64,000 nucleotides of DNA, taken from the NCBI GenBank assembly GCA_017591395.1, contig WEDG01000201.1:1-64000 (forward strand). Direction: 5' to 3'. Made by a program: the position numbers and the translations under genes. Each line of letters starts with the position of its first letter. Within the stretch, counting starts at the first letter, position 1. The notes beneath the pieces were generated by a model that was given only the letters and a program-made list of their open reading frames with translations, searched no databases and was not told the DNA's origin. This document shows positions 42,211-53,499 of this stretch, in pieces. Origin of the DNA: Schistocephalus solidus. Taxonomy: Eukaryota > Platyhelminthes > Cestoda > Diphyllobothriidea > Diphyllobothriidae.

Positions 42211-42829
42211 TTCAAATAACTGTGCCAAGCCCTTCTTATTCCCGTTCCAGGCTAAGAACACCACTTCTACCGGTGCAATCTAATAATCCTAGCAATATCA
42301 CTGAAAACCGAAGTCTGTTCTTAATTCACCTTCCAAAGTTGATAGTCATTATGGTGGGGAAAGGGATGAGATAGAAGCAACAATTCAATTTCTCCATCAC
42401 CCCGGCGGCGTAGCTTACGGAAACAATTATAAAATAGGTTATACTGGCAAGACCTCTAGGATAGTACGCGTTTCAACAGAAAAAGTGTGCAAATATTAAA
42501 AAATACATATCTGCCGAAATTTGGTTTTACTGGATCAAAGTGGGCAGTATTAAGGACCTTGCGCTTTGTTATGCATCTGATCGGTTCTTACAAGAAACGG
42601 CACACCCGATTGGATGTATAGCTAACCTCAAGTTTTAATTAAAAAATCAGCAACGGTTGATTTAATTCAATCATTAGATATAAACCGAAATTTGTTTGAC
42701 TAACTAAAAGTGGATAGTATTAGTAACCTTTAGGTTGGTTATGCATCCAATCAGGTGTGCCGGTTCGCGTACGACACGCATCAAGGGTGTTGAGGAACTT
42801 GGACTGTTCCTTCTCTGTCATCCCGCCTG
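42211..42829. repeat. Unassigned region with inverted and direct repeats
   Basis: GAAACGGCACACCCGATTGG.. at 42594-42636 is the near-perfect reverse complement of 42725-42766 (..CCAATCAGGTGTGCCGGTTC). The two 42-base arms are separated by about 90 bases. In addition 42505-42575 is a diverged direct copy of 42665-42755 (shared GTTATGCATC and AGTATTA). This could be a MITE-like palindrome or a rearranged minisatellite. No ORF is present. Confidence 0.5.
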
Positions 42830-44190
42830 GTGGGGAAAACTGCTAACATTCCACCATCTCTAATATACGCAGCCACTTTCTTCAGCAATTTTCCCAACCC
42901 CAAAGCTTATCATTCTCCCCAAATACTTAAGCTTATTCATTGTGTTAATAGGTTTTCAAAACCATTTGTTCCATTTTCAAATCCGATTCACCCTCAAAAT
43001 CCTATTTTTGAGTCTTCTTCCTTTTTGGTCCCCCAAAAGAGCGTTCCTACTATAAGATACCACCAGAATATGTTTCCCTACCTTAATCCGAATTTAGTTA
43101 ACAAAAATCACTCATAAACGGTAGACCACAGCAACATTACTTTCTGCATATTACTTCTTTCCAATAGTTTACTTCTCTACCAAAAAACCTTCCTTGTTTA
43201 TAAACACAAATGCACGCAACCTGAGCCTCAAGAAGATGCTCAGTATAGTTTCCATCAACGCGAAGACAGTCGCGAACAGATGGCTGAGATAAGATCCATA
43301 GCTTTTGATCCCGATGTTCTTGTGCATTACGAAGTCTTGGACTCACTCTATACTTTCCGATTCGACGCTAGTACTAGATAATTTTAGTTTACACCGACAG
43401 GACAGTGCTGAAAACGTGGCGGTGATTGTCAGTTTTACATAAGATCATACGTTATAAATTCCCCTATCATCTAACCATTTCTTTTGAAATGACGTCCACG
43501 ATTTATTTATGAATTCATATCGAGACATTTTTACAAGTGATCACACATTAATTCGTCGTTGAGTTCTAGTCTCCCTCTTAAAAACCGGAGGTTTAATGGA
43601 ACTACTCATATTTGCTCCTGCTAGCAAGGGAATTAATAAATAATTTTTACAAGCATTCAAGGAGCGCACATCAATTGTTTGAAGTAATGATCCAAGCTTT
43701 CTCCACCATGATAATATATAGCAAGGCCTAACAGAAGGGCTCCGTGATTTCATTCCACAAAACTATGTTTTAAATCAAAGACTGTTTCTTCCGCTATCTC
43801 ACACTCTCTTCAAAACCGGCTTATATAATTAGGAAATTAACTTCAGAATCCATCCATAAGCTCATTCTTGGTTCACTTAAGGATCGCGTAAATATCTGAA
43901 TTAGCTTAAAAATGAGACTCGTGTGGAAAAGCACTAGAGAGTACCTGGCAAATTAGAGTGAGGCCCATCCTTTCAGATCTACTGCTCAAGATTTCCGTAT
44001 TCGATCGTCCGCTAAGTATCACCATGTCTTCCAGACATGACTCGTTTGCAATTATAATTTCATTACAAAGGTTTGTGGTTTAGTATAATTGCTTACTTCT
44101 TACTTTGCTTAACATTTTAATCATAAAGCTAACCGCATCTCCTCCACTCCTCTGTTGTCTAATGAAGCCCTTACTTTCCATCAAGTCTGT
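42830..44190 (+). pseudogene. CR1-B-like fragment: ORF1 end and endonuclease
   Basis: The stretch 42830-43117 (VNRFSKPFVPFSNPIHPQNP, ..FLVPQKSVP) parallels the ORF1 end of CR1-B copy 3 (VNSFVKSFIPFSSARFPP). MAEIRSIAFDPDVL at 43281 is the endonuclease start. TSDHTL near 43535 fits the SDH motif. Heavily decayed. It is cut at about 44190 by the Penelope-like element. Confidence 0.6.
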
Positions 44191-44199
44191 CCTTGAAAT

Positions 44200-46577
44200 T
44201 ATTCAGAGACAGATAGCCGATGTAGTAATTCGCATTCAAGGTTGCCAGGCAAGGCTATGCAAATGCCATCAGAGGACTGACCAAAAGAAGATCAGATGTT
44301 CTGAGTTCATGGGCGAGAACGGTACGAAACTGCTTCAGCAGATCGTGACTGAAAAAGATCGCGAACTGAAAGCAGCACGCGATGCAGCACTGGAGAACAA
44401 ATTCCACAAGTTGCCTAATCCAACGTTATCCAAAAATGGCATACTGGTACACAACTTGTCGCCAAATGAACTGACGAAGGAGCAAGTACAGGTTTTATGG
44501 CACGAAGCTTCTTTCAACGTGATTACAGCAGTGGAATTGGCCATCTATCAGATGGAAGCGATGGAGGAGCTGAGTAACCTTATATCATCCCAGATGCCGT
44601 CCCTCCTACTGGCTCATAAACATCACGAAATACTCTCTCAGGACGGAGCGGGATGCGATTATGGAACTTTCAAGGCCGACAGAGACAACGTCATCGTGTC
44701 CGCGGATAAGGGCTTCCAATCGTCGTATTGAACATAACCGACTACCTGCAGAAAGTTAAAACTTACTGGAGGATCGCCAGTTTTATGTCCCATGTGAAAC
44801 AAACCCGGTAAAACGCTGAAACGCGAAATGCATGCGACGCTGTTGGCCTTGGACGACTCGAGTGCAGAACACCTCCACCGACAGACCAACGAATGGCAAG
44901 AGCTTAAGACATGGCCTCGGCGGTCCTGTGGCCTACTCAAGGTACACAAGGAGGTGTTTCTCTCCGACCCATTGTAGCGCTCAAAGGTACTTCAACGTAC
45001 GGACTGTCAAAGTGGCTGTTTCGGCGTCTCAAATTCCCAACCGCTGATTAGGACACAACAGTCAGCTCCCTTCAACCCGAGGACAAGCCTCTTCCAAGTC
45101 ACGTCCCTTTAATTCTCTTCTTCAGGAACTGGCAGTCAAGTCCGTTGAACTACACCTACGAAATATAAACGGTGAACCTGAGAATAGCCTCGACACGCCC
45201 AAGTGTTTCAGCTCCTGAAGTTCAGTCTCAGGACGTACTTCACGCTCTGACAGAACAATCTACGAACAGGTGAAGGATCACCAATGGCTTCGCCGATCTC
45301 GGACTGATAGTCCAGGTGGCCCTCTAAAAATTGTTGGACTCACTGGGTTTCCAATACCACAGACTAAAATTCTGGACTCAGGTATGCGGATGACATCTTC
45401 GTCGTCATCTAACTGGATCAGGTGCTCTCGTTCAAAGAACGTCTCAACAGCGTCTTCCTGGACATACAATTTACGATGAAGAGAAATAAAACAACCAGCT
45501 GGCCTTCCTCGACGTCGTCGTATGCCACAAAGATGGTGTTGTCCTAAAGACCAAAGTGTTCAGGGAAAGCGACAAATACGATGCAGTACTGAATTTCAAC
45601 AGCAAACACCCATACAGCCACAAATTCAGTTGCGTAAGGACGCTTTATCAGCGTGTTGAGACGCACTGCAAAGAACCCGAAAGACAAGGTTGCCGAATTA
45701 CAATATCTTCAACGTGTGTTCAAGCATGGCAACCCGTGCAACTTCGTCAACCAGTGCATGCGCAAACGAGACGAATGAAAAACTCGCATGGTACCTTAAT
45801 ATAAGGTGAGCCATTCCATGCGTCAAAAACGTTTCCGAGGCCGTCAGCCGCCTTCGCGTAACTTTGGGTTGAGTCGCACACAAACCGGAGGCCATCATTC
45901 GGCGTCAGGTAATGAAAACCAAAGGATAAACTGCCGTGGCAAGAAACATCCGGAGTTGCTTATCGGATCTGTTGCAGTTGCGAGCAAAGCAACTTCATCG
46001 GAGAGACCGGAAGACTGCTTCTGACGCGAATTTCCGAACACACGGCATCAGTGCGGCAAAATGACGCCAATTCTCACCTCGTGGCTCATTCGCGAAAAAC
46101 TGACCACAAATTCGTTCGATGAAGCTGAACTTCTCGCAGGAGTTGATAATCGCGTGAGCCGCGTGTTGCTTGAATCATTGTTTTACAGGCACCCAGTCTA
46201 TCGACAAGTGCAAGGATCTACCCAACCCATTATCGGTATTGAGACTCAATTTGGCCAGAACTATCGGCCACTTGGGAGCCTCAGGCGAACGAGTTTTCCA
46301 ACGCCAGTGCCTGTGAGCCAGAAAGCCTAACTAACCTCCAACACGGGTGACGAAATTTCAGCGGCCATCGAAATTAATGGGACAGAGCGTAATCATTATC
46401 GATGAAAGGGGAGCCGTTACTTGCCATCGATATGCAGTAACATAGCGACTGCATCCCATAAATACTGCAACACCATTGTACGAATTATCCTTATCTGATA
46501 TCGTCTCTGATAATGGGTTTCGGGTTTGAACCCGAAATGTCAGGCGAATAAAGCTCTTTGTCACAGCGATCACATCT
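44200..46577 (+). mobile_element. Penelope-like element: RT plus GIY-YIG nuclease
   Basis: An open stretch to 44731 carries ILVHNLSPNELTKEQVQVLW and VIVSADKG, the N-terminal part of Penelope-type RTs. Later blocks: GVSLRPIVALKGTSTYGLSK, YADD at 45383-45394, NQLAFLDVVVCHKDGVVLKT and VLNFNSKHPYSHKFSCVRTL. The GIY-YIG domain at 45955-46044 is readable in one frame: VAYRICCSCEQSNFIGETG then TRISEH. These are the GIY-like, YIG-like and catalytic arginine positions. A 3' tail runs to 46577. At least five frameshifts. The element would prime at DNA ends via its nuclease. Confidence 0.85.
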
Positions 46578-48080
46578 ATTTTTTCAGTTCGCATTCATTT
46601 TGGAACTGAAAACACCTCAAACTGCTCATTAAAACAACTATGAGATATTCCCCTGTGCTGGCTAAATTCTTTCTCAGTATTTCTTGAGAAGTGCTTCTTT
46701 CCTGGCTATTGGGAAAACTTTTAATTATTATTTCAGCTTTTAAATCTGGCTCTCCTTCTGATGTTCTAAAATGACGGTGGTGCTTAGAAAATGTCCTCTC
46801 TTGCTTAACTGTTTGAAAAATTATTTGCGATCAAAAATTACAGATATCTGCAAAACCATTTAACGTCTCTTCTCTTCCTTACATGGCTCCGATCGCTCTT
46901 TTTAGCTAGTCTAATACCTTATCTAAAATCTATTAACTTCGCTTCGCACTGATCATCTGCCTGTGGCCGGTATCTATTTAGATCTTAGTAAAAACCAGCG
47001 ACAAAGTGTCTTATAGAAACTCATTGTTAAACTGAAAGCTCCTGAGACCTCGTAGCCCGCCATGTTTCATTGCGCAATACCCACCTGATCGGAAACAAAA
47101 GCACGAGTGGGATACATTTTCAGCATGACCCTACCTGTTATGTCCAAACTACCCTGTTGGAGCTTTGTGTACATTAATGACATTTGTGGGCATTAAACGC
47201 TCAATCTTTTGTTTATGTGGAGGATCTCACCGCTCGAAGTAAATGGTCAAACGATGGTTTAGAGACGCATGTTGACTTGCTTGCTCTCCGCGTGGGAGCT
47301 CAACCTGGCTAAGGTAATTCTCGCCTTCTAAGTTTTGTCACCGGTTTTGGGCCTGAAAAGACTACCGAAGTTGGGACATTTATCAATGCACCTCTATGAC
47401 TGAATGTCCCACCATCAAGGAAATGGGCTACAAAGTGTACCAATAATTTCGATCTATAGGCTCATTCCGATAGAACTGAGACCAAGTACACAGTTTGCGA
47501 CTTTTGCTTCTCATAATTTCTACCTTCAGAAATAAACTTGCGATGTTATCAGACATTTGTCCTTCCCATTTTCATATTGCTGCCCAATCTTTGGGTTTAA
47601 TAACGAGTCCAGCTGTTTTAAAATTGACAAATGTCTGAAGCCATTTGTCGAGTTACCTCTAGAGTCCACATTTTCATAGTAGCTTCCCTACTCCAACGGA
47701 TTGCATGCAAATAACCTACAATTTTGTATTGTTCAGAGGCTAGAAGCTTGCAGTGTTTCATTTTCCGCCTAAACAATATTTTAAATCTTTCTTGAATTTC
47801 GGCCCCTGCCCTGGCATATACTTCATTGTTCACTGAGTATACCTACTGTCACGTCCTGGAACTTATGGGTAAACGCTCTCTTTCGCTTTGCTTCACGGTA
47901 TAAATTCTCTCGAATTTAACTGCGCAATCGATATAATTGGTCCAATAGTTCATTCCTTTCAAGCGAAGACTGCACACTTATCTTTAAAACTTACTACATA
48001 AGCCATTTCCGCATCTTTACCGACCAGCTATCGGTGACCGGGAGTGGAAACGCCATTCAGAACTGAGGGGGGCCTCCATG
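46578..48080 (+). mobile_element. CR1-I copy 3 (RT palm to 3' end)
   Basis: Inverted relative of 6510-8110, beginning at the identical base after the Penelope tail. Blocks such as GAGATATTCCCCTGTGCTGG and GAGCGTTTA-type 3' sequence align along the whole length. Broken frames include SYNFYLQK and TSPAVLKLTNV near 47510-47630. No intact ORF. The end near 48080 is uncertain. Confidence 0.65.
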
Positions 48081-50290
48081 TCCCTTTCTCTGCGAAGCAG
48101 ATTGGTTCTCCTTTAACTGTGTAGAAAAGTGTGTGAGCTCTGTGAGCTCCTCCTCTCACTGCTTTCAGTGCAGGAGTTTTCCCCCTGCTTCGTTCTGAGC
48201 TCACGATTTTCTAAAAGTACAACATGTGGTCTTTAAAGCCGCGCTATGGGATAAAGATGCGACGTCAGACGTGAAAACACCGAAAAGCGACCTCCGCTGC
48301 AAAGATTTCCTAAATTCTACTGTACATCCAGCCGCTTGCTGGAGAGCACCAATGTCTAGGTCTCGTTATTCTCACTTACATAGTACACCATTGTTTCGAC
48401 ATGTGATCCGCGTGCAAAACACAAAACATATCTTTCCGGAATCACAGTACGCGACTTCATCACGAACCGTACCCGTCAAATACATAGGACGTGTCGGTCA
48501 GGACGCACTAGAAAAGCCGCGTTCATCCGGCATCTGGAAACGAAGCCCACCATTTCGTCCTGCTCCTCATCAGCCGGACCAACCTAGTAGACCGTAGCAA
48601 AACCACCTAACGACGACAACAATACGCTGACATCAGCAGCCGTCATGGCAGTAGCGATGACGCCAGCCGCCTTTTCCGCCATTATTAACCAAGCGAAACT
48701 GAGCCTCTAACCTCTGGTGTCCAATATTGCTATCAGCCCACGCTCTTCCAGTGCGCGAAGCTCATCTCTTTCCAGCATCTCTTGTGGAAACGAGATCTGA
48801 TGATTCCAAAGGAAGCAAAGTCACGCTGAGCGAGCAGCTTATAACAGTTAATTTCTTGAGTCAATTTGCGAGAAAAATCACCAAATAACTTACCTCGTAT
48901 TCGGCCATCCATCGTTTGAATTAGGAAGACTTCCAGGCAAATGGAAAACGGCAACATGTGTACACGATACACTAAGGTTTGGGCTCGTACCTATCAACCA
49001 TTGTCGGCTCCTCAAAAATCGATTGAGCTCGCTGCAAAATCATGAAAACCATACCCGCAGGCAACAACGAAGTTCCTGGTGAAGGAAATACTTGCAGTGC
49101 TCAGTTTGTACAGATTCAGATAGAAACTTTTGTCTCTTTCGTTTTGCTAGGCGTTCTCAAAACCAAAGAGGTGGACGGCGATGGTAGTATTGACGTCATC
49201 TACATTGATCCACACAAACGCCAAAGCTATAGCTTATCTGAAATTAGAAAAAGTTACTTGCTTGCGACATATAGGCTTGATTTCAGAGGGAGAGCTTCCG
49301 ACTGCATGCATCATTGCCCCGAAATCAAATCAAACCGCGGACAAAAGCATTTCGAAACCAACGTTACTAGAGTCTCCTTTATGTGCAAAGCGTGCTCATG
49401 TTTATCCGCATTTCCAACCCATGACAACTCTATTGGTATGTAAGTTTCCGGCTGGCTTGTGCAAATGACTTATAGTTTGGCTGGTATCACATGCAGTTCC
49501 GAAATTTACGAACTTCTGATAATCACCCGCAAACTGGCACAAAGCGTAAAGTCCAAAGCTTTTGAATACTTATAACTCAATAGAAAATGGAAAACCTAAA
49601 GGAAATATGAAAGATATATTTCTTCGTTTAGAAATACCAACTTTTTGACAGGCGCCCTATGTCCAAACGATAAAATCGCCAACTGCAACCACAACTTAAA
49701 TAGAATTTCGCCTGAAAATTGTAAACATAAGGTTTATGGTACATAAGATATTTTGTGTATACATACTTAATACACACAAAACACACTGGCAAACAAGTTT
49801 ATTCCTGCGTTTTGCAGCAAAACGTCACAAATTGCAAAAGGAATTTATTGTTGAATTATTTGGTTTTTAAAAAATGCGATTCCCTCACACTTTCCTTCAC
49901 CTGATTTTCTCCGTGAATTAAGATTAAATTTTCGGATAGCAGAATGGATATATTTGAAACTTTTCTTGTTTATAATAATGCTCTTTATAGTACAATGCAC
50001 AAAAACTATGTACTTACCTGTGATACTAAATACGCAAATTTCTTGAATGTCTGGCAACGTCCGATTTATCCCAACGATCTGCAGTAAACATACAGCGTTC
50101 TCTCAGTATAAAAAAGTCATTCTGAGCCTCAAACTCTACAAACAAAAATAACACTGACTGTGCGCTTAACTTGTCAATCAACTTTCAGACAACATGTCAT
50201 TTTACCACCTATCTATCGTCACATTGTTTCCAGAGGTTAGGCACAGTTATACGTACCCAGGTATTATAGATAGGTTTTAACTAAATTTCT
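48081..50290. other. Unassigned; two ORFs above 120 codons
   Basis: The plus strand is open at 48226-48597 (123 codons, serine/arginine/proline-rich, ending HQPDQPSRP) and 49042-49443 (133 codons, GSIDVIYIDPHKRQ). The latter vaguely resembles an RT palm start (VIYIDF.KAFD), and LPGKWKTAT at 48933 resembles RT fingers, so an old RT relic is possible. Nothing is certain. From 49500 to 50290 the sequence is AT-rich with no signal. Confidence 0.3.
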
Positions 50291-50639
50291 ATGTTAGTTA
50301 TCGGAGGTGCACTCTTCACTCCTGGTGCAATGCAGTACAGGGAGGGGAAGTATATCTCTGGCGTCCGTCTGTGTTGGCTTCATAAGCTGCAGTCATTTCT
50401 TTCAGTTAGTAGTTTAGCAACAGCCATTTATTTAACTGACTTGACAATTCAGCATCCTGCTATAAAGTCAATTCATCAGGGAAATTAGCCAATAATAAAG
50501 GAATTAATGTCCCCGGCCCATCAAGACTGCCATGATATGATGACCTTTGGCGACCGCCCAACCAGATCAATGGAATAGTGGAACCACTGTCCATTTAAAA
50601 CATGTGGGTAGATATACTCGTGTCTAAACTTTAACGTTA
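50291..50639. other. Unassigned sequence
   Basis: A 65-codon plus-strand frame (50291-50488) starts this stretch, with no recognised product and no repeat match in the window. Confidence 0.3.
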
Positions 50640-50830
50640 ACTCTTACACAAAACCGATCTCTAAACCTCATTTGAGCACCAGCAACACCACAAACCCAAA
50701 CCCAGATCGGAACAAACCAAACCCCAACCCAAACACATAACCCTACAACCCCAAATCCAATCCAAACCAGCCGTAAACTTAACCCCAACTCTCAATGCAA
50801 ACACTTCAACCCTACTCCCATGAGCCGGCC
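50640..50830 (+). repeat. C/A-rich strand-biased tract, telomere-like
   Basis: About 190 bases almost without G on this strand, with many CCCAAACCC, CCCCAACCC and AACCCTAC units. It resembles a degenerate (CCCTAA) array, the complement of TTAGGG. No unit repeats exactly, so it is old or only compositionally similar. Confidence 0.45.
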
Positions 50831-50883
50831 CAGTCCGCCTGTTTAAAACACGTCAACCCACCCATTCACCGCATTAACCAAAC

Positions 50884-51261
50884 GTGCCAGTAGTCCCCGA
50901 GGTCTCGCCTCTCCAAACGCAACAATCTCAATTCCAATTCAGAAGATCAAACATGGCCCACGTGACCGTTCGCGCATTACTTGGCCGCCTGGCCTGGCAA
51001 CACCCTCGTCACCGGTCGACATTTCACCCGTTGCTGATTACCGCAGAAGGGCCCTACCGTGCTGCAGGCCCGCACTCCGCGTCGCGCCCTATAACGACGG
51101 CGTCTGGCTCACCATGCAGTGGCCCGGCGCTTGCACAACCTCTGCAGGACGACTGTCCTTTCCAGCTCTGCAGGTGGTATTCAAGAATCCTTTGGCTTTC
51201 GGGAAAATTCCCTGAGCAGGGCGATGAGCCTGAAAACGAATTGAGTAACTTTATATTCTAG
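50884..51261 (+). CDS. Unassigned ORF of 125 codons
   Basis: This open frame is in GC-richer sequence and ends just before a Penelope-type RT relic. It contains MAHVTVRALLGRLAWQHPRH and many proline, alanine and arginine residues. No domain is recognised. It could be the upstream part of the same Penelope relic in a shifted frame, or chance in GC-rich DNA. Confidence 0.2.
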   Translation: MPVVPEVSPLQTQQSQFQFRRSNMAHVTVRALLGRLAWQHPRHRSTFHPLLITAEGPYRAAGPHSASRPITTASGSPCSGPALAQPLQDDCPFQLCRWYSRILWLSGKFPEQGDEPENELSNFIF

Positions 51262-51263
51262 AT

Positions 51264-51870
51264 ATGTTGAGGTTTGTTTTTCGCGGCATTTTGCATGCCA
51301 AGATGTCGAATGGGGTCAACCGAGATTTCGTTCAGCGAGCAATAAAATCCACCAGCAAAATAGAATGCTGGTTGAGTGAACTCTGTAATGTAAAACATAT
51401 GGAGGAACTTCACCGTAACATGCAATATCAATATGGCGGAAAATTGGTCATACAGTATCGGATAGCGCCACTGATAAACTACCGAGATACATTTTGAATT
51501 CTCGATGGCGTAGAAAGACCTTGACCTTAAGGGCACGGTGGCGGTTCCACTGGACGCCCTCGTCTCTCTTTGCATGAATGTGCCGGTCACAGAAACAGTG
51601 AACTACCTCGGTTTTCATTGCCTCCAATCAGCAGGATAGCGCAATGTCAGTAAATGCGCCTCAACGGAATTGCTACTAAGATGTACCTGCAGTGCAGTTC
51701 TATTTAGCGTTTACAAGGTAGCGGCTGGATGGAGTATGCAAATGAACCGCTTCTGACGAGATTTGTCTCATGGGTGGGCTGGAAATCTCGCAGCCGTCGT
51801 CACGAGATTAACAGTGCAATATTCTGGGCGCTACGTGGATGATACTCGTGATTGCATATGGATAAACCAG
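51264..51870 (+). pseudogene. Degenerate Penelope-type reverse transcriptase
   Basis: In one frame the segment 51520-51600 reads VAVPLDALVSLCMNVPVTET, parallel to the Penelope palm step VSFDVVSLFTN(I/V)P. Near 51820 GRYVDDTRD matches the RYVDD box of that class. Between them the frame is noisy. The second catalytic motif is intact, but the first palm aspartate context is altered. It differs from the element at 44200-46577 and is older. Confidence 0.45.
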
Positions 51871-53499
51871 CATGTCACCTCTAATGCACAAAATAAATGG
51901 GCGCGCACCTGTCACTTCAATTCTACATTGGAACGAGAATAGTCCAAAATTCGCGCTTCCTTTTCGCAGACGAGCTTCTGAGTAGAAGGTTTGACGGGAG
52001 TTTTTGACGTAGTGTCTATCGTAAGAAGGCGTGTTCGGGGCGAAAATATAGCCATTTTGGGAGTTTTTACGGCTAAACTTTAAGCGTAATTTAGTGCTGT
52101 TTGACGCAAAGGGCGAAAAAGATCTGTTCGACCGATAGCCTTGAAGGATAATAGATATCCAGATCAACTTTATCGTTAAAAGAACATGTTCGAAAACCAC
52201 CAAAGCTTCCCATGCTAACGGCGAGCAAGAAAAGACCCATTTTTCTGGGTCCCATTTCAAGGTGAGAGCACCAATTGAACTCTTAAGAAGGCACCTATGG
52301 CGTCAAGCTGGATCGAAAACCTTTTCCAGCAGCTGACGCCCAGGTACTGTTATCGCCTACTTCCGTCCTATGCAGTAAGGGCAAGGGCAAACTGCCAGTC
52401 CAGAGCACCTTTATGTGCGTCTATTCTATGGACGGTACATCGATTAGTACACAAATTTCCGGCCATCTATTCCTTTGTGTTCCTGTTGGTCAAGAATATA
52501 TTGGCCGCATCGAGGCGGGAGTTTGTCATGTGCGATAAGTGAACACCTTTCCAGCATGGTTGGTAAAGGGTCACAAAAGACCATAAACAGCTCATTCTGG
52601 CGCACACGGTAGACTTGAATACTCGTGTAAATTTAAAAGGTCCTCGCTTTCACCAAATTCCCGGGACATGCTATCTGCCGGCTACGTCAGTAGAAGCGGT
52701 TACAATGAGGCTACGTAAACCGGTCCTGTGTTCCCGCAGAGAACTTTCTACAGGCTACCGCGCTACCGCGCAAACGCCACCAATTCCGCCACCGACATCT
52801 AATTACCTACCAGTCTGCGCCGCCATTCCTCTGACGATCCGAGACCGCAGTCCCTGGTTCTTTCCTCGCTATACTGACAGCCGCACGATCTTCGCAACCC
52901 GCCTGCATACCTGGCTAGCTACACAGTGGTATACATGTAAACGCCTGCATTCGACGAGAGATTCCACCGAAAGCTAGCGTATGCTCGCCAAACGTCCATC
53001 TCGAATCCAAATCACATGACAAAGGATCCAACGTTGCAATGCTCGAAAAGCATCACAAACCGCACGCTCACCTCGTTGCGCTCAACCAATCCATGGCCAC
53101 CTATCTTTCTAATGCAGAAAACTGGAAAAAGCTGAGAGGTAACCCCCTCGTGACCGCAACCGCCCTCACGACGCAGGAGCTGAGGCATTAGATGGCGCTA
53201 GTGAGACCCTCTGCCGCAGCCCGGCATGCTGTGCAGTCACGCACTCGCTTCCCTGGCCACCCTTGCTCATTTTCGCAGCCGTTTCCTAACCCATGCGATT
53301 GCCAAAACGACCGCGTAGTTGCGCATTATTCAGCCGAATAGGCCTCAAACGAAACGAAACCAGCAGGATCAACCCACGTGCAAAAACGATCAAAAGTCGA
53401 CCTATCTCTCACGCGACGAAGAGACTTCCTAGTCTCATCAAAAGACGGCGAGATTACATAGGCCATTAAAATCATTTCTGTGCACAACAACAGGGATGC
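51871..53499. other. Unassigned, moderately GC-rich
   Basis: Several frames are open for 80-150 codons on both strands (for example 51808-52260 minus, 52615-52977 plus), none with a recognised domain. DRVVAHYSAE near 53310 and SLTRRRDFLVSSKDGEI near 53405 read like coding sequence but match nothing I can name. It may continue the Penelope relic. Confidence 0.3.

Noticed and set aside
44105..44731. 208-codon complete gene
   Set aside because: It is the N-terminal part of the Penelope-like RT, preceded by CR1-B-like sequence and followed by frameshifted continuation.
49042..49443. Functional host gene of 133 codons
   Set aside because: An overlapping frame of 95 codons is equally open, no domain is visible, and the only resemblance is to an RT palm start. 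More likely a relic.
51808..52260. 150-codon minus-strand gene
   Set aside because: It overlaps the plus-strand Penelope RYVDD segment and shows no domain. Probably a chance open frame opposite a relic.
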